Below, piece after piece: positions 32,714 to 41,539 of a stretch of DNA of 64,000 nucleotides. The notes below the pieces were generated by a model, which was not told where the DNA came from, did not search any database, and saw only the letters and a program-made list of their open reading frames with translations. A program made the position numbers and the translations under genes. Position 1 is the stretch's first letter; every line of letters starts with the position of its first letter. This DNA comes from an uncultured Prevotella sp. Its GTDB lineage: Bacteria; Bacteroidota; Bacteroidia; Bacteroidales; Bacteroidaceae. Location: NCBI GenBank assembly GCA_900318395.1, contig ONKL01000006.1:62001-126000 (forward strand). Reading direction: 5' to 3'.

Positions 32714-34550
32714 TGTGATTGGGCTTAGGCTTCGGACTGCTGGAGGCAGGCTGAATACCATTATACAGACGGGCGATAAGATCGGGACGCCCGATGCGTC
32801 GCAGGCTCTGCTCGATGGAGCGTCGCTCCTCGGGCTTGTACCAGAAGAAGTATTGTCGCTGGGCGAGCTTCTCGCGTGGGGTCTTGGCACTGAATACTTG
32901 TTCGAGTGTGTAGGGGTCGTAGCCAGTATACCAAGTTTCAGTGGCATTTGTCATCGGTGTTGGCGTGAAGTCCTGCACTTGTTCGAGGTGAAAATCGAGC
33001 TGCTTGGTGATGACGGCGAGCTCAGCCATATCGGCCTCGTGACAGCCTGGGTGGGAGGAGATGAAGTAGGGGATGATCTGCTGGTTCAATCCTTCCTCAC
33101 GGTTAATACGGTCGAAGATACGCTTAAATTCGTAGAACTGCTGGAACGAAGGTTTGCGCATGAGTCGTAGCACGTTGTCGGAGGTGTGCTCTGGGGCTAC
33201 CTTCAGTCGGCCTGATACGTGGCGCGTGATAAGCTCACGGGTGTACTGTTGGGCTGCCTGATTGGCGGCTTCGTCTTTGCTGCGGTAGAGCAGAAGGTCG
33301 TAGCGAACGCCGCTGCCTATGAAACTGCGCTTAATGCCTGGCAAGGCATCGACGGCGTGGTAGATATCGAGCAGTTTGGAGTGATTGGTATCCAGGTTCG
33401 GACAGATCTGCGGATGGATGCAGCTGGGTCGTCGGCACTTCTCACAAGCATTGAGGTTGCGTCCGTGCATCCCGTACATATTGGCTGAGGGGCCGCCTAA
33501 GTCGGAGAGATAGCCCTTAAAGTCGGGCATCTCGATGACCTGCCTGACCTCGCGGAGAATGCTCTCCTTGGAGCGACAGGCTATGAACTTGCCCTGATGG
33601 GCGGATATGGTGCAGAAGGCACAGCCTCCGAAACAGCCTCGATGGATGTTGACAGAGTGCTTGATCATGTCGTAAGCCGGGATGCGCTTTCCCTTATACT
33701 TTGGGTGAGGCTGACGCGTGTAGGGCAGATCGAATGAGGCATCGAGCTCGGCAGTGGTCATTGGCGGGTATGGGGGATTGACGACTACGCTGCGCGTTCC
33801 GATGCGCTGTATGATCCGTTGGGCATGCATCATGTTCGACTGTTCCTCGATATGTCGGAAGTTCTCGGCCTGTGCTCGTTTGTCGCGCAGGCACTCTTCG
33901 TGGCTGTGGAGCACGATGTCATCTTTTGTGATCTCAATATCGTCGGCCAGATAGACGGTCTGGGGTACATCACGCCATTCGCCAGGGGAGCGACGAGCCA
34001 ATTCGATGATGGGCTTTTCGCCCATGCCGTAGATGAGCAAGTCGGCACCAGAGTCGACTAGGATGCTGGGACGGAGCTTTTCCTGCCAGTAGTCGTAATG
34101 AGTCAGTCGGCGCAATGACGCCTCGATGCCTCCAAGCACGACGGGCACATCGGGGAAGAGTTCTTTCAGAATGCGGGTATAGACGATGGTGGGGTACTCA
34201 GGACGGAGGTCGTGGCGCCCATCGGGGCTGTAGGCATCTTCTGAGCGCAGACGTCGATTAGCGGTGTACTTATTAACCATCGAGTCCATGCAGCCTGGCG
34301 AGATGCCAAAGAAGAGCCTTGGGCGCCCCAACTTCTTGAAGTCTCTGTAGTCGCCGTGCCAGTCGGGTTGGGGCACGATAGCCACGCGGTAGCCTGCAGC
34401 CTCGAGCGTGCGTCCGATGACAGCAGCACCGAATGACGGATGGTCGACATAGGCATCACCCGAGAATAAGATGACATCAACCTCATCCCATCCTCGGAGT
34501 TCCAATTCCTTCTTTGTGGTCGGCAGAAAATCCGTCAGTCTATACTCCAT
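32637..34550 (-). CDS. ygiQ: YgiQ family radical SAM protein
   Basis: A 637-residue radical SAM enzyme. The cluster motif is in HRGCFGGCAFCTI (CxxxCxxC type). An N-terminal vitamin-B12-binding-like/UPF0313 domain (VILFSGDAYVDHPSFGAAVI and VLGGIEASLRRLTHYDYW) and the C-terminal DUF3362-type segment (QVQDFTPTPMTNATETWYTG, PYTLEQVF) confirm the family. The chemical role of YgiQ is not established. Start at ATG 34548-34550; an in-frame GTG precedes it. The start touches a heptamer array. The extreme C-terminus is basic and overlaps the next gene. Confidence 0.93.
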   Translation of the reverse strand: MEYRLTDFLPTTKKELELRGWDEVDVILFSGDAYVDHPSFGAAVIGRTLEAAGYRVAIVPQPDWHGDYRDFKKLGRPRLFFGISPGCMDSMVNKYTANRRLRSEDAYSPDGRHDLRPEYPTIVYTRILKELFPDVPVVLGGIEASLRRLTHYDYWQEKLRPSILVDSGADLLIYGMGEKPIIELARRSPGEWRDVPQTVYLADDIEITKDDIVLHSHEECLRDKRAQAENFRHIEEQSNMMHAQRIIQRIGTRSVVVNPPYPPMTTAELDASFDLPYTRQPHPKYKGKRIPAYDMIKHSVNIHRGCFGGCAFCTISAHQGKFIACRSKESILREVRQVIEMPDFKGYLSDLGGPSANMYGMHGRNLNACEKCRRPSCIHPQICPNLDTNHSKLLDIYHAVDALPGIKRSFIGSGVRYDLLLYRSKDEAANQAAQQYTRELITRHVSGRLKVAPEHTSDNVLRLMRKPSFQQFYEFKRIFDRINREEGLNQQIIPYFISSHPGCHEADMAELAVITKQLDFHLEQVQDFTPTPMTNATETWYTGYDPYTLEQVFSAKTPREKLAQRQYFFWYKPEERRSIEQSLRRIGRPDLIARLYNGIQPASSSPKPKPNHNENHRTKSDRKESPEGKRGRNRRHR

Positions 34551-34551
34551 C

Positions 34552-34607
34552 ACTTTTCATTCTTCACTCTTCATTCTTCACTCTTCATTCTTCACTCTTC
34601 ATTCTTC
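34552..34607 (-). repeat. Purine-rich heptamer array at the ygiQ start (8 units)
   Basis: Eight contiguous units alternate GAAGAAT and GAAGAGT on the coding strand and run to within one base of the ygiQ ATG, beginning right after the stop of the upstream small gene. The purine-rich units could serve as the ribosome-binding region. Confidence 0.95.
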
Positions 34608-34609
34608 AT

Positions 34610-34954
34610 TTAATTAAACGGTGTTCCCTGGAAGGCGCGAGTCGTCATGCCGAGGTTGTCGTTGCCACGATTCTTCCAGTTGATGTAGAGCAATACGAGC
34701 TGCTGGAGTCCGAACGCCTTCATGTTTGGATGATAGATGACGTCGAGGCAGAGGTCGAGTAGGCTCTTGTCCTTACCAGCGTCGCCAGAGAGGAGCGAAC
34801 GAATGTTCAACTTGAGCTTGTCGAGTACTTGTTCGTCAACATAACCGTTGCTGTCGATGAGGTCGCGAAACAGTTGATACTTCTCAATAGTCTGCAGATG
34901 TTCGTCTGCGATTTCGATACTACGTGTACCAGATGAATTAGATTGAATCTTCAT
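34610..34954 (-). CDS. Conserved-looking small protein, function unknown
   Basis: A 114-residue soluble protein, MKIQSNSSGTRSIEIADEHL at the start. It is mostly predicted helical (HLQTIEKYQLFRDLIDSNGY, LDKLKLNIRSLL, LDLCLDVIYHPN). I recognise no domain and no cysteine or metal motif. It ends with the unstructured MTTRAFQGTPFN. It lies between the amidase-like gene and ygiQ on the same strand with short gaps, so it is likely part of the leftward transcript. The normal composition and operon position support a real gene. Confidence 0.6.
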   Translation of the reverse strand: MKIQSNSSGTRSIEIADEHLQTIEKYQLFRDLIDSNGYVDEQVLDKLKLNIRSLLSGDAGKDKSLLDLCLDVIYHPNMKAFGLQQLVLLYINWKNRGNDNLGMTTRAFQGTPFN

Positions 34955-34975
34955 AATGATTGATGTTATTAGTTG

Positions 34976-37912
34976 TTAATATGATGGTATCAGGAATTTG
35001 AGTATGCCGCGCATGAGAGCCGAGCGCTTTTGCTCAGACTTGATGCACTCGAAGGGGAAGCCGATCGTCATAACCTTGTAGTCGTTACCATCATAGGCGA
35101 CACAGGCGCTGTAGTCGTCGGCATAGAGCATGGCTGAGTAGGCAGGCTTTACAGGCTGCAGTACATCAGGGTGGGTTGCGGCATAGTGCTGCTCGTTGAG
35201 ATGACGGTAGAAGCAGAATGTCGTACCCAGTCCAGAGATGGTGTCACGTGCGAGCGAGTCGGTGTTCGTGCCTGAATAGTTGCATTTCAGTACGTCTTCG
35301 AGGAATCGTCGCTCTGATGGCATCTGCATATCAGCACCTATATAAGAACCGCTGACGAGCAGGGCACCACCTTTATCAGTGAAGAGTTGCAGGTGACGAC
35401 GAAGCATCTCTGGGAAGGTCTTGTAAGGGCGCAGGGAATAACCGTCGTTGTGCTCGAGACCAAGAATGAGATCGACCATCGTGTATTGTGTAGGCAGAAC
35501 CTCGTTGGTAACGAGTGCCTCTGACGAGCAACTGGCAATTGAGATGCGCTTGGCTGTGGCGATGGCCTCAGCGTGGGTTCGGATATAATCGAAGTCGTTG
35601 CCTGCTATGAACTGTCCCATGAGCGTGTCGTTGGTCCATCCGAGTCCCTTACTGCCGTTCTTACCCATCGCGTCCTTACGAAAGTTAGTCTGATAGCCCA
35701 ACCATCCTGCTGTGCGTCCGTAGGTGACTCCAGGATCGACCTCGAAGTCAAAACCTTGTTCGGCTGCATTATCGCGCACATGGGGTGAGGCCAGACGATG
35801 GAAGCCGTTGACAATAAGCACCGACTTTTGGGCTTCAGGAACATCGAAGCAGGATACCACCTCGCTGGGGAAGCTCTCGCCACCCTCGTTGACGGCAGCC
35901 ACACGGAAGCTGTAGAGCTGACCTGGTTCGACAGAGAGTGTATAGCTCGTTGCATCTCCTTTTATATAATAGCCATTGTCGAAGCCGCTCTGTCCGATGG
36001 CGGTATAGACGATATAACCTGTAGGATGCGCCGTAGGCTCATCGGGATCGTCGACTGGGTGCCAGCTGAGGCGAGCCTCACCATTGCCTACGAGTTCCAC
36101 GCGCAACCGATTGGGCGTCAGTGGGGTGACGGTATAATCGGTGTGGTGCATACGGCAGATGTAACGCAGGAGAGCCTTGTAGACGCTGCGTGCAAAATCG
36201 AAGCGGAAGTTGGGATCCTGCGCATAGCGCATGTCGGCAAAGTTCTGATGGGAGAGGGTCTCGAGGATGGCGCTGGGGATTGAAGGGCAGCGCGCCTCGG
36301 AGTAGTTGCGGTCGTATAGCTCGCGCATCTGCCAGGAACCATAGAGGCGTCGCATATCGTTGGAGACGGAGTTGAGCAGCTCATCGGCCAGATCACGTGA
36401 GACGAGGCGTGTGAGTCCTGTTCCGAGAATACTATCGTTGAGATAGGTGGTGCAGACGGTGAGAGTTCCTGTATGAGATCGCCCGTCGCGAGTGAAGCCA
36501 GCATCGCTATGAACGGCGAGTGAAAGCTCGAGGGGCACATGGCGCCCTATGGTGTCGGGCATGAAGACAGATCCTCCAGCAAGCAGGTTGGCCATATAGC
36601 TACGGGCATTGATATCATCGCCATAATCGTCTTCGCCATTCTTAGTGGAGTAGACCTCCCAAGGCATGCCCGCCCACTGAGTATAGTAACGAGCTCCTTC
36701 GAGACATCGCGGCAGACCACTGATGGAGTTGCCTCGCAGAATGTTACCCATACCACCTCCGAAGCGTACAGCATCGGCAGTGACAATACCCTTATGATGG
36801 CGGCTGTCGTTGGCGAGTACTACACAGTTTCGACTGTCAGAACCGGCATCGAAATCGAAGGTGCCGAGATAGACCCATGTGGAACCACCCATCTGCTGAT
36901 TGACACGGAACTCGGTAGGGATGCCCTGATGCCAGACGGTGTAGTGGGCATCGTCGATGCTGCCCTCGACGGTCTGATAGCTCACATAGACGGCGTAGCG
37001 CCCTGCCTCTGGGATGGTGGGCTGCCAGGCGACGGTGCTCTTCTGTCGGCCTTTTCCTCCAACCTGAGCCCGACGGGCTGTTCCTGCACGGAATGGATTC
37101 TCGTGGTCAAAATAGGGACCAGTATGATAGGCGAAACCTACGGAGTCGGTAGTCTTCCAGAGATGCGTACCACTGATCTCATGATAGCCCAGTGGCGTGT
37201 CGTTGTCGACAATCACCTCATGGCGCTGCCAGTCGCGCTCGCGAGGGGTAAACACGATGGCACCAGCGCGCTCGAGCATTGGGATGAGATAGGGTATCAC
37301 GATGGTCTGAGTGAAAAGGTCCTCGGTGGTGCCGAAGAGTTCTGGGCGCTGCCAGCACCATTCACCTTTGTTGATGTTGTAGTATCGTCCATGACTTGCC
37401 CAGAGGCAGAGGTGGCGGTTCTGCAAGCCGTTAGTAATTTTATAGGGTAGGGAGGCGTTGCTCACCCAAGGCAGTCCCTTGTATTCGACATCACCCCAAG
37501 AACGACTGGCGTCAGGCTCCTGTCGCATTCGATTAGCTACAAGCTGGCCAATCTCCCATCCGCCTGTCGTAATCTTCAGCTTGTACTGTCGGCAGGTATC
37601 AGGCAGTAATTCGAGGATATCGTTATAGATATTCGCCGTAGTGGCAGGAGTGAAACTCTGTTCGCCGAAATGTGAATCTGCTGCCACCTCGATGATTTTC
37701 AGAGAGTCATCAATGGTCAAGCTCTTCAAGTGGGCTGATGAGCGAACAAGTTGTCCAGACGGTCTGTAGGATATGAAATATTGGTTTAGCTTGTCTTTGA
37801 GTTCCTTTTGCGGGTCGTTCTGTCGTCGTACTTTTGCCCTTTTGGCAGCAAAGGCGTCCTCGGCAGAGATCATCAGTATCGCGGCAAGGCAAATGGTTAA
37901 GATGTTTTTCAT
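34976..37912 (-). CDS. Exported amidase-like protein with golvesin-type and fibronectin III domains
   Basis: About 978 residues from the ATG at 37910-37912 (MKNILTICLAAILMISAEDA, signal peptide). A longer frame upstream overlaps the acyltransferase gene and is rejected. An N-acetylmuramoyl-L-alanine amidase (Amidase_3)-like fold is split around an insert: the LELSLAVHSDAGF strand carries a zinc-type His and ILETLSHQNFADM a Glu. The insert resembles the golvesin C-terminal/xanthan lyase domain (AVYVSYQTVEGSIDDAHYTV, GGSTWVYLGTFDFDAG). A fibronectin III domain and a long C-terminal module follow. It probably cuts or binds cell-wall or polysaccharide substrates outside the cytoplasm. Confidence 0.72.
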   Translation of the reverse strand: MKNILTICLAAILMISAEDAFAAKRAKVRRQNDPQKELKDKLNQYFISYRPSGQLVRSSAHLKSLTIDDSLKIIEVAADSHFGEQSFTPATTANIYNDILELLPDTCRQYKLKITTGGWEIGQLVANRMRQEPDASRSWGDVEYKGLPWVSNASLPYKITNGLQNRHLCLWASHGRYYNINKGEWCWQRPELFGTTEDLFTQTIVIPYLIPMLERAGAIVFTPRERDWQRHEVIVDNDTPLGYHEISGTHLWKTTDSVGFAYHTGPYFDHENPFRAGTARRAQVGGKGRQKSTVAWQPTIPEAGRYAVYVSYQTVEGSIDDAHYTVWHQGIPTEFRVNQQMGGSTWVYLGTFDFDAGSDSRNCVVLANDSRHHKGIVTADAVRFGGGMGNILRGNSISGLPRCLEGARYYTQWAGMPWEVYSTKNGEDDYGDDINARSYMANLLAGGSVFMPDTIGRHVPLELSLAVHSDAGFTRDGRSHTGTLTVCTTYLNDSILGTGLTRLVSRDLADELLNSVSNDMRRLYGSWQMRELYDRNYSEARCPSIPSAILETLSHQNFADMRYAQDPNFRFDFARSVYKALLRYICRMHHTDYTVTPLTPNRLRVELVGNGEARLSWHPVDDPDEPTAHPTGYIVYTAIGQSGFDNGYYIKGDATSYTLSVEPGQLYSFRVAAVNEGGESFPSEVVSCFDVPEAQKSVLIVNGFHRLASPHVRDNAAEQGFDFEVDPGVTYGRTAGWLGYQTNFRKDAMGKNGSKGLGWTNDTLMGQFIAGNDFDYIRTHAEAIATAKRISIASCSSEALVTNEVLPTQYTMVDLILGLEHNDGYSLRPYKTFPEMLRRHLQLFTDKGGALLVSGSYIGADMQMPSERRFLEDVLKCNYSGTNTDSLARDTISGLGTTFCFYRHLNEQHYAATHPDVLQPVKPAYSAMLYADDYSACVAYDGNDYKVMTIGFPFECIKSEQKRSALMRGILKFLIPSY

Positions 37913-37913
37913 A

Positions 37914-38468
37914 CTACAGTTCTCCGATGGTAAAGTTTTCGGGCTTTTTCCCCTTGAAGTCCTTAAAGTAAACTTTAATGTCACGCATATCCGCCTCAAG
38001 GTCGCCTGAGGGGATGATGGTCTTCGTACACTGGATGAGCTTGCGCTCGTAATCCAGTCCGTAGAGCAGGATGGGGATGCCAGCCTTGAGGGCGATAAAA
38101 TAGAAGCCCTTCTTCCAGTCAGGGTTCTTGGAGCGTGTGCCCTCGGGGGTGATACAGAGGCGGAATACATCAGCCTGCTTGGCAGTCTCGGCCATTGCGT
38201 CGGTCATACTGGTGTGCTTCTGGCGAAAAACGGGAATGCCGCCCAGACTTCTGAAGATGGGTCCGAGGGGCCAGAAGAACCATTCTTTCTTCATGAGGAA
38301 ATTACTCTGCACACCATGGGCACCAACATAGAGTTGCCCGATGAGAAAATCCCAGTTGCTGGTGTGCGGAGCCAGGCAGAAAATACACTTCTGGGGCAAC
38401 TGTTCCGTTACTTTATCAGTAAACCCCATGTGCTTGTACAAGAGCCAGTTACAAAATCTTTTCCACAT
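37914..38468 (-). CDS. 1-acyl-glycerol-3-phosphate acyltransferase family protein
   Basis: A 184-residue PlsC-type acyltransferase. Motif I HTSNWD (NHxxxxD-like) is near residue 35; the GGIPVFR block (motif II) and the ITPEGTRSK block (motif III) follow at proper spacing. It is shorter than housekeeping PlsC and resembles the Bacteroidetes group acting on unusual phospho- or lipid acceptors. It starts 3 bp after the small gene at 38472 and is followed by the amidase-like gene after one base, so the three are cotranscribed. The acceptor is unknown. Confidence 0.85.
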   Translation of the reverse strand: MWKRFCNWLLYKHMGFTDKVTEQLPQKCIFCLAPHTSNWDFLIGQLYVGAHGVQSNFLMKKEWFFWPLGPIFRSLGGIPVFRQKHTSMTDAMAETAKQADVFRLCITPEGTRSKNPDWKKGFYFIALKAGIPILLYGLDYERKLIQCTKTIIPSGDLEADMRDIKVYFKDFKGKKPENFTIGEL

Positions 38469-38471
38469 GAT

Positions 38472-38738
38472 TTATGCGCCGATTTGGTCGATGATTTCCT
38501 GAGCCTGTGCCGTGAACTTGTCAATCAGATCTTTATAATACTTCTTCGGGCTCATACCTGGTTCTGGGTGGGATACGCGCTTAAGATACTCCGTCCCTAA
38601 TTTGATGATGGAGTTGAGCAGAGTCTCTGCCTGCTGCATCTGGTCTTCTGTGCCGTAAAGTGACACTGCTACTACTTCTGAGAAAATAACCTCACAAGTA
38701 GAGGTAATGCTCTTCTTAAGTTTTCTTTTGTTTGCCAT
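38472..38738 (-). CDS. Small helical protein, function unknown
   Basis: An 88-residue basic protein, MANKRKLKKSITSTCEVIFS at the start. It is predicted to be all-helical, with no signal peptide or membrane segment. The segment ETLLNSIIKLGTEYLKRVSH and the YYKDLIDKFTAQAQEIIDQI helix suggest a helical bundle. I recall similar unnamed proteins in Bacteroidales but no function. It has its own promoter (38779-38808) and leads the leftward acyltransferase/amidase-like transcript. Confidence 0.7.
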   Translation of the reverse strand: MANKRKLKKSITSTCEVIFSEVVAVSLYGTEDQMQQAETLLNSIIKLGTEYLKRVSHPEPGMSPKKYYKDLIDKFTAQAQEIIDQIGA

Positions 38739-38778
38739 ATTTCTCTAATTTTGGGTTGATTTTGATACATTCAGTAAG

Positions 38779-38808
38779 CAAAGATAAGAAAAAAAACTGA
38801 GATAGCAA
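38779..38808 (-). promoter_or_regulatory. Promoter of the small gene at 38472
   Basis: On the minus strand TTG (38806-38808), a 19-bp spacer and TATCTTTG (38779-38786), about 40 bp before the ATG at 38738. Confidence 0.7.
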
Positions 38809-38882
38809 CTTTTTTACACACAAAAAATATTAAATATGATGATTTTGTGTCGTTTTCATTCGTATTTTTGACAAAAATCATC

Positions 38883-38890
38883 TAATTTTG
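38883..38890 (+). promoter_or_regulatory. -7 box for pfp
   Basis: TAATTTTG, 47 bp before the pfp ATG at 38938. A second TAnnTTTG-like box, TATTTTTG, sits at 38863-38870. Confidence 0.55.
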
Positions 38891-38937
38891 CACGTTGAAA
38901 ATCGAAATTCATTCATTCTTAAACAAAAATAACGATT

Positions 38938-40511
38938 ATGGAAAAAAGTGCATTGCAGATGGCGAGAGCTGCTTACCAGCCAAAGCTGCCTAAGGCTCTC
39001 CAGGGTGCAGTAAAAGTAAAAGAAGGTCAGCCCACCCAGAGTGTAGGTGACCAGGAAGAAATCAAGAAGTTGTTCCCCAACACCTATGGTATGCCAATCG
39101 TAGAGTTCGAGCCTGCTACGGAGGCTAACAATACGAAGTTGAACGTTGGTATCATCCTTTCAGGTGGTCAGGCTCCTGGTGGACACAATGTGATTACAGG
39201 TCTCTTCGATCAGATCAAGAAGCTGAATCCTGAGAATCGTCTCTACGGTTTCATCCTGGGTCCTGGCGGTCTGGTTGACCATAACTATATGGAGCTCACC
39301 AAAGACATCATCGATGAGTATCGCAATACCGGTGGTTTCGATATGATCGGTTCTGGACGTACCAAGCTGGAGAAGGTTGACCAGTTTGAGAAGGGTCTGG
39401 AGATTATTCGTGAGCTTGACATCAAGGCTATCGTTATCATTGGTGGTGACGATTCTAACACCAACGCCTGCGTACTGGCTGAGTACTATGCTGCCAAGAA
39501 GTATGGCGTACAGGTGATCGGTTGTCCTAAGACCATCGATGGTGACCTGAAGAACTCTCAGATTGAGACCTCTTTTGGCTTCGATACTGCTTGTAAGACA
39601 TATTCTGAGCTCATTGGTAACATCGAGCGCGACTGTAACTCTGCACGTAAGTACTGGCACTTCATCAAGGTGATGGGCCGCTCAGCTTCTCATATCGCTT
39701 TGGAGTGCGCTCTACAGACACAGCCAAACATCTGTCTGATTTCTGAGGAGATTGAGCAGAAGGGTATGAGCCTCGATGATATCGTAGATTATATCGCCAA
39801 CGCTGTGGTTGCTCGTGCTGCTGATGGAAACAACTTCGGTACGGTTATCATCCCTGAGGGTGTGATCGAATTCATTCCTGCTATCAAGAAGCTGATTGCT
39901 CAGCTGAACGACGTATTGGCTATGCCTGAGGCAAAGAACCTCGACCGTCATGAGTCGATCGACTTCGTAAAGGCTCACCTCACCGACGAGAACCTTGCTG
40001 TATTCAACAGCCTGCCTACTAGACTGAGAAGCTGCTCTCTACGATGGTAGCCCAGAAGCTCGAGAAGATGAAGAAGGAAGGCAAGTATGTTGGTAAGTTC
40101 GGTACTCAGCACCACTTCTTCGGTTATGAGGGCCGTTGCGCTGCTCCTTCTAACTTTGATGCAGACTACTGCTATGCCCTTGGAACATCAGCAGCTCAGC
40201 TGATTGCCAACGGCAAGACAGGCTACATGGCTATCGTGAAGAATACGACCGCTCCTGCAGAGCAGTGGATTGCTGGTGGTGTGCCCATCACGATGATGAT
40301 GAACATGGAGCGTCGCGCTGGTGAGATGAAGCCCGTTATCCGTAAGGCTCTCGTAGAGCTCGACGGTGCTCCCTTCAAGGAGTTCGCAGCTCATCGCGAC
40401 GAGTGGGCTCGTAAGACTGCTTACGTATATCCTGGTCCTATCCAGTACTGGGGCCCCACAGAGGTCTGCGACCAGCCTACGAAGACTCTGGCTCTCGAGC
40501 AAGCTAAGTAA
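38938..40511 (+). pseudogene. pfp: Pyrophosphate:fructose-6-phosphate 1-phosphotransferase, broken by a short deletion with frameshift
   Basis: PPi-dependent phosphofructokinase, the glycolytic enzyme of many Bacteroidales. The first frame (38938-40050) covers about 366 family residues with GGQAPGGHNVITG, VIIGGDDSNTNACVLAEYYA and CPKTIDGDLKNSQIETSFGF. It stops after NSLPT with unrelated residues. The second frame (40044-40511, or open from about 40023) continues with [16 protein letters not shown] to the normal C-terminus [13 protein letters not shown]. The frames differ by +2, so the deletion is 3n+1 bases. By memory of relatives about 21 residues are missing, so roughly 64 bp were lost near 40021. 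Either a real lesion or an assembly error. The rest is intact and well conserved. Confidence 0.85.
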
Positions 40512-40524
40512 ATAAACTATTTTG

Positions 40525-40611
40525 GGCACGGATTCCACGGCTCTCTTTGAGAGACACGGTTAAAAACAGAAGCCGTGTAAATCCGTGAAATCCGTGCCTT
40601 TTCTTTTTTCA
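40525..40611 (+). terminator. Large branched hairpin terminator after pfp
   Basis: An outer 16-bp stem with one mismatch (40525-40540 with 40583-40598) encloses two inner hairpins, CTCTC-TTT-GAGAG (40541-40553) and ACACGG/CCGTGT (40555-40579), giving a three-way junction. A T-rich tract (40599-40610) follows. It ends pfp transcription, just before the ATG at 40612. Confidence 0.7.
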
Positions 40612-41508
40612 ATGGCCAAGAAAAGAGTCGTTCGCCGGAAAGGTATCGGAACCAGTCATACTTACCATGGTCCAGGTGGCCGTCGTAAGCCTAACATCAT
40701 CATTCGCTTCCTACAGAAAGTTCCTGCTTGGGGATGGTGGATAGGCGGTACTGCCATTGTGGCCATTTACATCTGGTTCTTCTATTATGTCTTTGTAAGT
40801 CCTTTCGGATTCCGTTTCAGGGCACTCTATGGAGATGTCAGTTATCCTGAAGGCTACGAGATACATGGTATCGACATCTCGCACCATCAAGGGCGCATCG
40901 ACTGGGACGAGCTGAAGGATAACGGAACGATCAACGATAGTCCTATTAGGTTTGTCATGATCAAGGCCACAGAAGGTTCAACACAGACTGACGAGAACTT
41001 CCACGATAATTTCTATCAGGCACGTGAGCATGGGTTTACGCGAGGAGCCTATCATTTTTACAGCGTACACACACCAGCCTATCAGCAGGCTGCGCACTTC
41101 ATGAAGACCGTGAAGTTGGAGAACGGTGACCTGCCTCCTGTGCTCGATGTGGAACACAAACCTGAGAACCAGACCGACGAGCAGTTCAAGAGTTCTGTTT
41201 ACCTGTGGCTCGACATGGTGGAGAAGCACTACAAGGTGAAGCCAATCATCTACACCTACTTCAAGTTCAAGATGCGCTATCTGAACGACTCCATCTTCAA
41301 CGAGTATCCATACTGGATAGCCCACTACTATGTGGACTCGCTCGAATACAAAGGGCCTTGGAAATTCTGGCAGCACACTGATGTAGGGCGCCTGCCAGGC
41401 ATCAAAGGGAATGTAGACTTCAATATCTACAACGGCTCCTACTACGACTTGCGACAGATGACATTAGGATCGCAGGAGACCATAGGTGAGAAAGCATACA
41501 GCGAATAA
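40612..41508 (+). CDS. Glycoside hydrolase family 25 lysozyme-like protein, membrane-anchored
   Basis: A 298-residue protein from the ATG at 40612 (MAKKRVVRRKGIGTSHTYHG); an in-frame GTG at 40585 lies in the terminator. A basic cytoplasmic tail and one membrane anchor (WGWWIGGTAIVAIYIWFFYY) are followed by an extracytoplasmic GH25 domain. Its catalytic motifs are seen: GIDISHHQGRIDWDEL, MIKATEG, PPVLDVEHKP and WQHTD. GH25 enzymes cut the MurNAc-GlcNAc bond of peptidoglycan. The anchor suggests wall remodelling rather than attack on other cells. No operon partner is clear; a TPR protein follows after 31 bp. Confidence 0.9.
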   Translation: MAKKRVVRRKGIGTSHTYHGPGGRRKPNIIIRFLQKVPAWGWWIGGTAIVAIYIWFFYYVFVSPFGFRFRALYGDVSYPEGYEIHGIDISHHQGRIDWDELKDNGTINDSPIRFVMIKATEGSTQTDENFHDNFYQAREHGFTRGAYHFYSVHTPAYQQAAHFMKTVKLENGDLPPVLDVEHKPENQTDEQFKSSVYLWLDMVEKHYKVKPIIYTYFKFKMRYLNDSIFNEYPYWIAHYYVDSLEYKGPWKFWQHTDVGRLPGIKGNVDFNIYNGSYYDLRQMTLGSQETIGEKAYSE

Positions 41509-41539
41509 GTCGCTTATATATATAATAAGGTGAAACTAG

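Noticed and set aside
31871..32947. A longer start for the PP2C-like gene reaching to 32947
   Set aside because: The extra residues are shadow sequence of ygiQ; the recognisable protein begins MKIIEQSQIA at 32713.
34976..38170. An extended 1064-codon frame for the amidase-like gene
   Set aside because: The first 86 codons are Ser/Arg-rich shadow sequence overlapping the acyltransferase gene; a proper signal peptide starts at the ATG at 37912.
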